The position numbers and the translations under genes are program-made. Positions 8,737-15,470 of a stretch of 22,772 nucleotides of DNA are shown piece after piece. Numbering within the stretch: the stretch's first letter is position 1; every line of letters begins with the position of its first letter. The notes beneath the pieces are model-generated. The model worked only from the letters and a program-made list of their open reading frames with translations, made no database searches and had not been told where the DNA came from. Source of the DNA: a virus; IMG/VR virus record IMGVR_UViG_3300009506_000200, positions 1 to 22,772 of that record. One strand, 5' to 3'.

Positions 8737-9061
8737 GAGGAATGCTTATCTTCTTATAACAGAATTTGCACACGACGTGTGTGCCATTATGCACAAGCTG
8801 CTCAAACGGATGAACACATTCTTGAACCATTGCATTTCGAAGAACTTGGATCCGATCGAACACTTCTTGCTTTTGCAAGCTCAGTTCCATGATTTTATCT
8901 TCAATGGGTCGCAGTTCAGCAAGCAACGACACCATATTGTTCATCTTGCGATTCCACGATGTTTTCTCGCTACGGTTTGCAGTATTAGCAACCTTCTCAA
9001 GAACTCGACGCTCTTCTGCCTGTTTGGTTGTCTCGTCTACGGGTTTCTTTTTTCTTGCCAT
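8714..9061 (-). CDS. Coiled-coil protein with C-terminal zinc-ribbon-like motif, 115 aa
   Basis: Residues 1-80 are highly charged and helical (probable coiled coil, MNNMVSLLAELRPIEDKIME). The C-terminus has a possible zinc site: CVHPFEQLV, then VVCKFCYKKI, that is C-x2-H ... C-x2-C. I do not recognise the family. The ATG at 9061 overlaps the previous stop as TAATG, and its own end overlaps the gp62-like start. This places it firmly in the clamp-loader operon. A DNA- or RNA-contacting role is only a guess from the motif. Confidence 0.7.
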   Translation of the reverse strand: MARKKKPVDETTKQAEERRVLEKVANTANRSEKTSWNRKMNNMVSLLAELRPIEDKIMELSLQKQEVFDRIQVLRNAMVQECVHPFEQLVHNGTHVVCKFCYKKISIPRGSKKDN

Positions 9062-9336
9062 TATACTTTTCCTAGCTTGCGAAGTGCAAGGCTTACTTCA
9101 TGCCACCAGCTTGCTTCAATGTAATACTCAAGACTGATACCATCTTCGTAGGTGGTTCCTGGTTCATCTCCGAAGTCTTGGTCGCAACCCTCACAAAAGT
9201 CGCGGTAATGCATCTCAATTGGTATTAAAGCTTCCATCAACTCATTGAGAGCTTCAAGGTTCGGCGTATCTTCTATTCCTTTCTGAACCTTTTGGAGGTA
9301 GCGCTGAGCAATTTCAATGTCGTCTTTAATGGACAT
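9061..9336 (-). CDS. Small acidic protein, 91 aa, unknown
   Basis: It begins MSIKDDIEIAQRYLQKVQ and is predominantly helical and acidic, with two cysteines (FCEGCDQDFGDEPG). The first six residues, MSIKDD, are identical to the start of the UvsY-like protein elsewhere in the window, probably by chance. The ATG overlaps the upstream stop (TAATG). I do not recognise it. It is supported as a gene by tight coupling on both sides and a normal operon position. Confidence 0.7.
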   Translation of the reverse strand: MSIKDDIEIAQRYLQKVQKGIEDTPNLEALNELMEALIPIEMHYRDFCEGCDQDFGDEPGTTYEDGISLEYYIEASWWHEVSLALRKLGKV

Positions 9337-9626
9337 TAGACATCCTTCAAAAAAGACATCGCGTGATCGTATCGGTCCGTGGCGTCCTTGCCATCGTCCT
9401 TCTTCACAACAATATCAAGCTCGACGTGCTCAACTGGACGGTGAAGTAACAGTCTTACATCAACTGTCACTTCTTGTGGACCAGCAACCCAAGTGCTCAA
9501 ACTGTTTCCCATGACTTCCATTTCCTGAGCACACGAATCAACGTTTACATCTACACCAACAACATGAGCATCAAAACCAAGGTCCTGAATGTATTTGTTG
9601 ATTCCTTCTAGTGTGTCGGCGTACAT
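9336..9626 (-). CDS. Small protein, 96 aa, unknown
   Basis: It is a mixed alpha/beta protein with a beta-rich centre (VVGVDVNVDSC, VTVDVRLLLHRPVEHVELDI) and a charged C-terminal helix. No motif is recognised. Start and stop are both TAATG-type junctions with its neighbours, which argues strongly for real translation within the gp44 operon. Confidence 0.7.
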   Translation of the reverse strand: MYADTLEGINKYIQDLGFDAHVVGVDVNVDSCAQEMEVMGNSLSTWVAGPQEVTVDVRLLLHRPVEHVELDIVVKKDDGKDATDRYDHAMSFLKDV

Positions 9627-10048
9627 TACAGTCCCTTCATAGCCCGATCGTATGCGGTTTCTGGCGTATCGATGTCAAGCTTTACGTCCATCTTCATTAT
9701 TCCCTCGACAAGGTCTCCGGACATCGGCTGAACGTCAACAAGAGTTTTTGCCATCTCATTCATGTTCAATGAGACCACAGTAGAAAGCTCAATTTTCATC
9801 CTTTCTATTTCTGCTTTCAGCTGTTCCATTTCAGCGTCCATTGGATTGTGCCATTCCATTTTTATTGGAGCGATACATTCACCGTAGGAAGGCGCAACCG
9901 CCTGATCAATACCCGCTTCTGCCGTGCCATAAGGGCTCTGTGTTAGAAGGGGCTGCTGCAGAACCTCGTTCATGAAGCTCGAGTCTTTGTCGAAAATACC
10001 ACGATTCTTAATTTGGTCGTACCACCAGTTTGGTTCACCTGTTGCCAT
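9626..10048 (-). CDS. Protein of 140 aa, unknown, directly after gp44
   Basis: The N-terminal half is Pro/Gln/Gly-rich (GEPNWWYDQIKNRGIFDK; QQPLLTQSPYG). It is followed by a coiled-coil-like helix (AEMEQLKAEIERMKIELS) and a short beta region ending KLDIDTPETAYDRAMKGL. The RBS is AAGGA, 7 bases before the ATG. It takes the place immediately after gp44, where T4 has gene 62, but it has no gp62-like features. It may be a structural or replisome accessory protein; I cannot tell which. Confidence 0.72.
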   Translation of the reverse strand: MATGEPNWWYDQIKNRGIFDKDSSFMNEVLQQPLLTQSPYGTAEAGIDQAVAPSYGECIAPIKMEWHNPMDAEMEQLKAEIERMKIELSTVVSLNMNEMAKTLVDVQPMSGDLVEGIMKMDVKLDIDTPETAYDRAMKGL

Positions 10049-10066
10049 GTCTTTTCCTTATTGTTA

Positions 10067-10993
10067 TTATAGTGTGGAGAGACGAATGAACATTGCAGCC
10101 GCATTGATCTCTGGATCAGCAACAATACCGTGCTTGTACAGATGATCAGCGATCACAACAATACCTTCCTCCCATTTTGCCTGTTCGCTAAACTTGACTG
10201 ACTTGTCTAAGTTTTCATACAGGAAACGATAAACGGGTTCCCACTCTTCCGCAGCGACGTTTGCGCAGAGCAGTTTGCGAATAGCCAACCAATCGTCGGC
10301 TGTTAGCAGTTCCAGCATCTGGAACTTGTAGTCACCAGTCTCAACTTCAGTTGGCGCCTGTAGTTGTCCATCGATAACATTTTGCTGCAGTGTATTGATA
10401 ATCTTTCGAATATCAGGATATCCAGCAGCAACATACTTATATAGAAGCGTTTCGTTGAACTTTACCTTCTCGGAGATAAGAATGGTCGCAACACGCTCTG
10501 CAACGTCGTCTTTGTCGAATGCGTGGAAACGAAATTGCTGACAACGAGACTTGACTGGTGAGATAATCTTGTGGTCGTAGTTGCAAGTCAAAATGAAACG
10601 AGCAACATCAGCATACTCTTCCATCATTTGGCGAAGAGTCGCCTGCGCAGCTTGTGACAAGTAATCTGCCTCTTCCAACTGAACAACCTTAAAAGGACCG
10701 AGCGCCCAGGAAGAAACAAACCCCTTAATCTTCTCTCTCATCGTGTCAACAGAGTTCTCATCTGATGCGTTGACCAACAGGATGTCGGTTGGGTCAAGAT
10801 CGAGAGACCTTACGAGCATCTTCGATAGGGTCGTCTTACCAGAACCCTGAACACCAGAAAGAAGCAAGTGGGGAATGCTACCTTCACCTATCATGCGAAG
10901 GATAGCACGCTTTTGGGATTCGTCTTGCCAGATGTATTCTTCTACGGTTTGGGGTCGATATTTCTCGACCCAAAGTTTTTGTAAATCTGCCAT
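10067..10993 (-). CDS. 44: Clamp-loader ATPase large subunit (gp44)
   Basis: This is an AAA+ ATPase of 308 residues, close to T4 gp44 (319). Visible motifs are the N-terminal WVEKYRPQTVEEYIWQ box typical of RFC/gp44 proteins, Walker A GVQGSGKT (47-54), a Walker B region VVQLEEAD (103-110), sensor 1 LTCN (135-138) and the SRC arginine-finger motif (149-151). A helical collar domain follows. Four gp44 subunits with one gp62 open and load the gp45 sliding clamp. The Walker B reads LEEAD where RFC-type proteins usually have a DE.D box, though the catalytic Glu and following acidic residue remain. It starts at ATG 10993 with AAGGAG as RBS and has its own consensus promoter just upstream. Confidence 0.93.
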   Translation of the reverse strand: MADLQKLWVEKYRPQTVEEYIWQDESQKRAILRMIGEGSIPHLLLSGVQGSGKTTLSKMLVRSLDLDPTDILLVNASDENSVDTMREKIKGFVSSWALGPFKVVQLEEADYLSQAAQATLRQMMEEYADVARFILTCNYDHKIISPVKSRCQQFRFHAFDKDDVAERVATILISEKVKFNETLLYKYVAAGYPDIRKIINTLQQNVIDGQLQAPTEVETGDYKFQMLELLTADDWLAIRKLLCANVAAEEWEPVYRFLYENLDKSVKFSEQAKWEEGIVVIADHLYKHGIVADPEINAAAMFIRLSTL

Positions 10994-11013
10994 ATAATTC
11001 TCCTTGTCAGGAT

Positions 11014-11041
11014 ATTATACAGCATACGCGAAGAATGTCAA
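11014..11041 (-). promoter_or_regulatory. Consensus sigma70 promoter for the gp44 operon
   Basis: On the minus strand the -35 box TTGACA (11041-11036) and -10 box TATAAT (11019-11014) are both perfect, with a 16-base spacer. The start of transcription would be near 11007, leaving a short leader with AAGGAG ahead of the gp44 ATG at 10993. It fills almost the whole 58-base gap after the LamG-type gene. It should be used by unmodified host polymerase, that is, early in infection. Confidence 0.85.
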
Positions 11042-11051
11042 CTAGCCAACA

Positions 11052-12320
11052 TTATGGTCCATAAGGATATGCTGGTGGGGTAAAGTTGCTTGTCCAGCGT
11101 GGTGTTCCGACACTGAAACGGAACTCATCAATATATCCATCCATTGAGTTTGGTGGATATATCACTCCCGAAACATAGATGCAACCAAGACGCAAGGATG
11201 TTGTTGAATCAAAAATACTATCCGTGCTAATGTTAAACGTACTGCCAATCTGTGTGCCGTCAACAAAAAAGCGAAGGTCTGCTCCATTACGTGTAACTGC
11301 AACATGGTACCAAGTGTTTAGAGAAGGTGTAAAAGTACCTGCACCAGAAGTAGCAATCGTATTTGTTGAGCCATCAGTTGAGTAAGTTAGCTGGAGTTTG
11401 TTGTCGGTGTTGATGTATGCAAATCCCCATGCTTTCTGGTTTGAGGATCCACCATCAAATTGGGAGGCCATAAAGTTTCCATTTTGGAAACTAGTAAAGT
11501 TAACCCAGCAGTCGATAGCAAAGTCACTTGTTCCGAGCGTCCAGTCCGTATCATCCGCTGAGGCAACTTCGTCAATTTGTGGAGATCCTGACCATGTTCG
11601 TATAGACGTTGCACCAAACTTTGCTTTGGCTGTGCTGTGGTGTGCACCATTGAGCATTGATACTGTGTGAGGACTATGTGTGCCACCCACACTGCTATCC
11701 ACGGCTGAAGTATCACCTTCGAACGTATCCGAATGTATCAATAGTCTGGTAAACGTATCGTTGCCAGCAACAGTATTCCATGTGTATTCGTTAGGGAGGG
11801 ATATCTCAAATGGGCCCACATCATATTTTTGCCCTGCCACTATATTGACATCATCAAGCGTTAGATCTCCCAAAGGAGATCCTGTTCGGGCTGAGATTGT
11901 ACCCACAATAGCAGGCAAATACTTCCCGTCAGGATTTCCCGGAGCTGGTCCCGGTATTACTGGATCGTACAAGGTATTTCCAGACCAAATCCACCAAGTT
12001 GCCACTCCACTCTGAATTGCAGGTATAACTTGATGCGGCCAGTAAATTTTACTGTTTGACTCAATTGGTGTCTGTCCTCCACCAATTACCACCCATTCTA
12101 TCAGTACGTCGTTTGGTGAGCCAACAATTCTACTCTCCGTTGGATGTAGCGTATCAAGAGCCGATTGTGAGGGAATGGTTCCTTTCATAATGCGAAGCTT
12201 GGCAACACCAACAACACCAAAGGCGGGATATGATAAGTAAGTGTTGTTTCTTAAAATTCCACCAGAGGAAGTTCCCACAACTGCTGATACTGCGACAGAT
12301 GACAATTTGATTGTAGGCAT
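11052..12320 (-). CDS. Virion protein with C-terminal LamG/concanavalin-like domain, 422 aa
   Basis: Residues 1-185 are homologous to the 179-residue protein encoded at 13096-13635. Both share MPTIK/MATIK starts, a DVLIE/EVLIE segment, SGVA.WW.WSG, YDPV, D.NIVAGQ.Y..GP and a final P.EYT. From about 185 to the end is a LamG-like jelly-roll (Laminin_G_3/concanavalin style): LLIHSDTFEGDT, DFAIDCWVNFTS, LNTWYHVAVTRNG, LRFFVDGTQIGS, MDGYIDEFRFSVG and the usual ending PRWTSNFTPP. Such domains in phages are carbohydrate-binding adhesins. Three Gly-Ser-Pro tripeptides are present. An RBS (AGGAA) follows directly after the upstream stop. Most likely an extended, adhesive paralogue of the shorter protein. 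Confidence 0.75.
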   Translation of the reverse strand: MPTIKLSSVAVSAVVGTSSGGILRNNTYLSYPAFGVVGVAKLRIMKGTIPSQSALDTLHPTESRIVGSPNDVLIEWVVIGGGQTPIESNSKIYWPHQVIPAIQSGVATWWIWSGNTLYDPVIPGPAPGNPDGKYLPAIVGTISARTGSPLGDLTLDDVNIVAGQKYDVGPFEISLPNEYTWNTVAGNDTFTRLLIHSDTFEGDTSAVDSSVGGTHSPHTVSMLNGAHHSTAKAKFGATSIRTWSGSPQIDEVASADDTDWTLGTSDFAIDCWVNFTSFQNGNFMASQFDGGSSNQKAWGFAYINTDNKLQLTYSTDGSTNTIATSGAGTFTPSLNTWYHVAVTRNGADLRFFVDGTQIGSTFNISTDSIFDSTTSLRLGCIYVSGVIYPPNSMDGYIDEFRFSVGTPRWTSNFTPPAYPYGP

Positions 12321-12331
12321 TAGAATTTCCT

Positions 12332-12763
12332 TTAGTATGGTGTAAACCTAAACCCAAAGTAGGTCAGGGTGACAGGATTACCTGCCGTAAGTGATAGAGA
12401 GTCCAACCTTACTGCCGCCGTACCGGCTGTTGTGGAAACATCCCCCAACATCCATCCAAAACTACCAAAATTAACATAATGGGCAAACCACGCAGCTGTT
12501 CCTGTTGCTGTTGCGTTTACGGGGTTTACGGTTGGTGGGATGTACATAAAGAGCCCCTGCGGATCGAGAGAATCACTTTCGTAAAACCTATAACTTGTGA
12601 AAGTAGCAAGCAAGTCCGTGCCACCGGATGTCCACGTATCCGGATCGGCAGGCATTGTTCCCTTATAAATCTCAAGTACATTACGATTGGTCGTGGGATA
12701 GCATATATTTGATAATCCATCAGCCATCGCATTGCAAGCAGCAAAATTCATTAAAATTGTCAT
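12332..12763 (-). CDS. Virion-like protein A', 143 aa
   Basis: It is a clear paralogue of the 163-residue protein at 13645-14136. Shared features are an early NF/NFG, IEIY/LEIY followed by G.MPAD.D, LLATF..(F/Y)R, a TATGT/TATGTG segment before W(F/Y)A.Y, (L/M)LGD, LDSL(S)...AG.PV.L and a C-terminal G.RF. Predicted all-beta. It lacks Gly-Ser-Pro (at the paralogue's AGSPV this protein has AGNPV). The ATG overlaps the stop of the upstream gene (TAATG). A structural or adhesin role is inferred from its neighbours. Confidence 0.65.
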   Translation of the reverse strand: MTILMNFAACNAMADGLSNICYPTTNRNVLEIYKGTMPADPDTWTSGGTDLLATFTSYRFYESDSLDPQGLFMYIPPTVNPVNATATGTAAWFAHYVNFGSFGWMLGDVSTTAGTAAVRLDSLSLTAGNPVTLTYFGFRFTPY

Positions 12764-13095
12764 TATATTATACCAAGATCGGGGGAGCCTGTAACGTTAA
12801 TGACTTTGGCAACTAGCGGTAATGGTTGATCCTGAAAAGTACGAAACGAATCAACTGCACCAACATCGTTAAATGACACAAACGTTGCCAGTGATAGGTT
12901 GTCTTCAGGAGCACGAAGTGATGCCGCAACTGCCTGGTCCACAAAATGAATTACCGTTGCTGTTGTAACATCATTATCATCGGGAATTCGTAAGGAACCA
13001 CCCACTGTTTGATCTACGGCGCCACTTGGAAAAAAGAAAAGTCCGCCAAATCCTGTAGGAAGGGGTGGTAATTTTGTGATTACTATGACAGGCAT
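12763..13095 (-). CDS. Small repeat protein C, 110 aa
   Basis: After a hydrophobic, Pro/Gly-rich N-terminus, three degenerate repeats of about 25 residues are visible (27-51, 52-75, 76-101). The cores are VDQTVGGSLRIPDDN, VDQAVAASLRAPEDN and NDVGAVDSFRTFQDQ, each followed by a short beta strand. It ends INVTGSPDLGII with one Gly-Ser-Pro. Its ATG directly abuts the stop of gene B (TAA ATG, no gap), and its own stop overlaps the next ATG. I do not recognise the family. The repeats suggest a small beta scaffold on the virion. Confidence 0.65.
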   Translation of the reverse strand: MPVIVITKLPPLPTGFGGLFFFPSGAVDQTVGGSLRIPDDNDVTTATVIHFVDQAVAASLRAPEDNLSLATFVSFNDVGAVDSFRTFQDQPLPLVAKVINVTGSPDLGII

Positions 13096-13635
13096 TTAGT
13101 ACGTATACTCCCGTGGCAGTACAAACCTCGCCGGTCCCAACTCATATGTTTGCCCTGCTACTATGTTCAAATCAACAAGTGTCATTGAACCACCACCAGC
13201 AATTGCAGTGATGTCACCAATAAGAGCTGCTACATAATAGTTATCTGGAGCACCGGGAGCGGCACCCCTGTCGACAGGATCATAGTGTTCGTACCCCGAC
13301 CAACACCACCAAGATGCCACACCACTGCGAACAGCCGTTACTAATTCCAGGTCCCATGTTACATAGGTGACACCACCGGATGTGACGGATCCAAATTGAG
13401 CAGCGGTGTGTGCTCGTTCAATCAGAACCTCCGATGGCGATCCTGTAAACCGATCCCAAGTTGGGTATGCATTTTCTAGCTCATTCTGCGTAGGGATTGG
13501 GCCACTTAGAATTCGAAGGTATCCGTTGTAAGTAGAGTACGCAGCAAGCGCAGGTGTTCCAGCTGAACTACTTGTGATTCCAGTGGTCCCTGCTATGTTC
13601 TCTGCTATCCTTGTTGAAAATTTAATTGTGGCCAT
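13096..13635 (-). CDS. Virion-like protein B, 179 aa
   Basis: A beta-rich protein homologous to residues 1-185 of the LamG-bearing protein at 11052-12320. Conserved parts include LRI(L/M).G.IP, a GSP.(D/E)VLIE segment, SGVASWWCWSG, YDPVDRGAAPG, NIVAGQTYELGPA and PREYTY at the C-terminus. It stops where the paralogue continues into the LamG domain. One Gly-Ser-Pro is present. The RBS is AAGGAT, overlapping the upstream stop, 5 bases before the ATG. Probably a tail or fibre accessory; function unknown. Confidence 0.65.
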   Translation of the reverse strand: MATIKFSTRIAENIAGTTGITSSSAGTPALAAYSTYNGYLRILSGPIPTQNELENAYPTWDRFTGSPSEVLIERAHTAAQFGSVTSGGVTYVTWDLELVTAVRSGVASWWCWSGYEHYDPVDRGAAPGAPDNYYVAALIGDITAIAGGGSMTLVDLNIVAGQTYELGPARFVLPREYTY

Positions 13636-13644
13636 CGCTAATCC

Positions 13645-14136
13645 TTATGTTTGAAATCTAACACCCCAGTGCAACAGTTGCACCGGAGAACCTGCAACAA
13701 TTGATAATGAATCCAAATGAACTGATCCAGTTCCTCCTGAAATAGAACAATCTCCTAGCAGCGCTCCATGTGTTGCAAACCGTGTAGTATTGTACATCGC
13801 ATACCAAACTGCTATTCCTGTTCCTGTCGCCGTTACCGTTCCAGGGTTGGGTTCAAACCCACCAGTAAACATTGCTTCTTGTACATCTAGGTTATTACCG
13901 GTGGATGGAACTGTGTTTTGGGTTATTCTAAAATCTGAAAAGGTAGCTAACAGATTTGAAGTTGGAGATCCAGCACCGGGGTATCCAGAAAAGAAACTAT
14001 CGGCGTCAGCTGGCATTGGTCCAGCATATATTTCGATTCGATTGTTTGGTCCAGAAGCATCTATAAAAAATGCAGTGCTAACTAAGCCCCTTATCATTGA
14101 ATCATAAAAACCAAAATTTGCGCGTATGATAGCCAT
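13645..14136 (-). CDS. Virion-like protein A, 163 aa
   Basis: An all-beta protein and paralogue of the 143-residue protein at 12332-12763. Shared marks are IEIYAGPMPADAD, LLATFSDFRI, TATGTGIAVWYAMY, LLGD, HLDSLSIVAGSPVQL and GVRF at the end. Compared with its paralogue it has a longer loop containing GYPGAGSPTS; two Gly-Ser-Pro are present in total. Its ATG overlaps the stop of the membrane-protein gene as TAATG. It heads the A-B-C-A'-B' block, so this block is probably co-transcribed with the membrane protein. Confidence 0.65.
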   Translation of the reverse strand: MAIIRANFGFYDSMIRGLVSTAFFIDASGPNNRIEIYAGPMPADADSFFSGYPGAGSPTSNLLATFSDFRITQNTVPSTGNNLDVQEAMFTGGFEPNPGTVTATGTGIAVWYAMYNTTRFATHGALLGDCSISGGTGSVHLDSLSIVAGSPVQLLHWGVRFQT

Positions 14137-15089
14137 TACGCTTCTCCTTTGTTTGGATTACGAACTCTTTCGGTGACCTTTTTCTTTGCAAGCATTTCTT
14201 CTACCAAAGCTTTCTGAAGCACCGCTCCTGGCGTTTGTTCGTGTTTGGTATTTATCTGCTCCAACATAGCTTCCAGTTCATCAACACTCATTGAGTTGCT
14301 TACTTGTGGCAGTTCTTCGAGAATCTCTTCTTCTTGTTGTTTGACCGCGAGAGCAACCTTTCGTCCACCTTTTCGATGCAGCAGAGCATCGTTGGCACCA
14401 ATCGTCAAAGCAACAGCTAGAGGATCAAATGCAAATATAATCAGGAAGATCATCCATTTGGTAGCGTCATCAACATCTTTACCAAGTGCTTTTGCGATAA
14501 AGATAATTGGTCCTGTATGGACCTGCTGCTCCAGAACTGTTGTTTTTAGCTTGTGACTTTCCGATGCGATCTGATCAAGCTCCTTGTTGTACTGTGCCAA
14601 ATCCAAACCAATTCGATCACGAGCTGCCTTCTGTGTTTCCCACATCTTTCTGCGGTTGGTACTGTGATTACCGGGAATGGCATCAATCTGTGCATCGAGT
14701 CGTGCGCGTTGCGAGATTCGCTCCTGCTTTAGTTCCATGATCTCCGTTTTGCGGCTGTCATATAGCTGGATTTGAGTTTGCATCTCGTCGAGTGGTAAAG
14801 TGTCTTTCTGATAAGCAGAAGAAAGGAAACCAAATATACCTGCGGACGTTATGCCCATCAGCACTAAGATGGCTAACATTAGGTACGTTTTGCGCACGAA
14901 ACCTATGTACTCCCAATATCGATAAACATATGAGGCAGCAACAAGTTTTCCAGCTTCGAGAGAGGAAGCCATGATAACAACTGGCCAAAATGTACCAGAG
15001 AAGATTTGCGCGAGTCCGTAGATGGAGAAAAACGCTGCCGAACCAGCAATCGACAGCGTCGTGAGAATTAAAATTGCGATAAAAATCAT
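14136..15089 (-). CDS. Four-helix membrane protein with central coiled coil, 317 aa
   Basis: Three transmembrane helices lie in the first 93 residues (about 1-30, 34-56, 69-92; the third contains LVLMGITSAGIFGFLSSAY). A charged coiled-coil region spans about 100-190, and a fourth helix lies near 211-231 (KWMIFLIIFAFDPLAVALTI). A cytoplasmic-style charged tail follows. Proteins of this plan, including the motif LE.GKLV in helix 2, are common and unexplained in marine T4-like phages as far as I recall. It starts at ATG 15089 with a strong GGAGG RBS that can be sequestered in a hairpin. A role in envelope modification, superinfection exclusion or lysis timing is possible; none is shown by sequence. 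Confidence 0.8.
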   Translation of the reverse strand: MIFIAILILTTLSIAGSAAFFSIYGLAQIFSGTFWPVVIMASSLEAGKLVAASYVYRYWEYIGFVRKTYLMLAILVLMGITSAGIFGFLSSAYQKDTLPLDEMQTQIQLYDSRKTEIMELKQERISQRARLDAQIDAIPGNHSTNRRKMWETQKAARDRIGLDLAQYNKELDQIASESHKLKTTVLEQQVHTGPIIFIAKALGKDVDDATKWMIFLIIFAFDPLAVALTIGANDALLHRKGGRKVALAVKQQEEEILEELPQVSNSMSVDELEAMLEQINTKHEQTPGAVLQKALVEEMLAKKKVTERVRNPNKGEA

Positions 15090-15093
15090 TTAC

Positions 15094-15119
15094 ATAACCT
15101 CCAGGTATTCAGAGGTTAT
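15094..15119 (-). promoter_or_regulatory. RBS-sequestering hairpin before membrane-protein gene
   Basis: An 8-base perfect inverted repeat lies here: on the minus strand ATAACCTC, a 10-base loop, then GAGGTTAT. The 3' arm contains most of the GGAGG Shine-Dalgarno of the gene starting at 15089. The 5' arm overlaps the putative late promoter. A transcript entering from upstream would fold and hide the RBS, while one starting at the promoter would lack the 5' arm. Confidence 0.6.
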
Positions 15120-15124
15120 TTATG
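15117..15124 (-). promoter_or_regulatory. Probable late promoter variant (CATAAATA)
   Basis: The minus strand reads CATAAATA, one base from the T4 late consensus. It is placed exactly as the two perfect copies are: immediately after the preceding gene's stop and 28 bases before an ATG. By the T4 rule transcription would start near 15111. Confidence 0.5.
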
Positions 15125-15125
15125 A

Positions 15126-15470
15126 TTAAATTCTGATCTCTGGTTTTTCCTTCGAGACGATCATTACTTTGGATTCGTCTGTTTTGCGAATAGCAACTCC
15201 ATCATAATCAAAGGAATTGGTCCACATTGCTGGTTCCACACAGATGTAGTCACCAACCTCAACTTCCTGGCACTCATTTCCAACAACGAGAACTTTAGCC
15301 CAACGCCCTTCTTTGATAGAACGATCAAAGGCTCCATGACCCTGTCCCTGTCCGTTCTTGTCAGCGGAGATTGTAAATCCCCAGCTCGTCTCGTCCTCAA
15401 AGTACCCCTTTTGGTTAGTCTTTTGGAGAAAAGCAAATAGAATGCCGTTGCGAATGCATCTTAGTTTCAT
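15126..15470 (-). CDS. GroES-fold-like protein (gp31-type co-chaperonin candidate), 114 aa
   Basis: Length 114 is close to T4 gp31 (111), the phage co-chaperonin that lets GroEL fold the major capsid protein. The central and C-terminal part has the order of a GroES barrel: a beta strand WAKVLVVG, a spacer, VEVGDYICVEPAMW, then DGVAIRKTDESKVMIV. The loop around FTISADKNGQGQGHGAFD could be a mobile loop. Sequence identity to gp31 is not evident, so this rests on pattern and size. The start overlaps the upstream stop as ATGA. It is transcribed late with the Lys/Glu-rich protein. Confidence 0.45.
   Translation of the reverse strand: MKLRCIRNGILFAFLQKTNQKGYFEDETSWGFTISADKNGQGQGHGAFDRSIKEGRWAKVLVVGNECQEVEVGDYICVEPAMWTNSFDYDGVAIRKTDESKVMIVSKEKPEIRI

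Noticed and set aside
64-13975. A diversity-generating retroelement or mobile DNA repeat as the cause of the GSP pattern
   Set aside because: No reverse transcriptase or template repeat is visible, and the codons differ from copy to copy, so there is no conserved nucleotide repeat.
14249-14256. GATAAATA as a late promoter for the A-B block
   Set aside because: It is internal to the membrane-protein gene, more than 100 bases from the next start, and a mismatch to the octamer; the A-B block can be read from the promoter at 15117.
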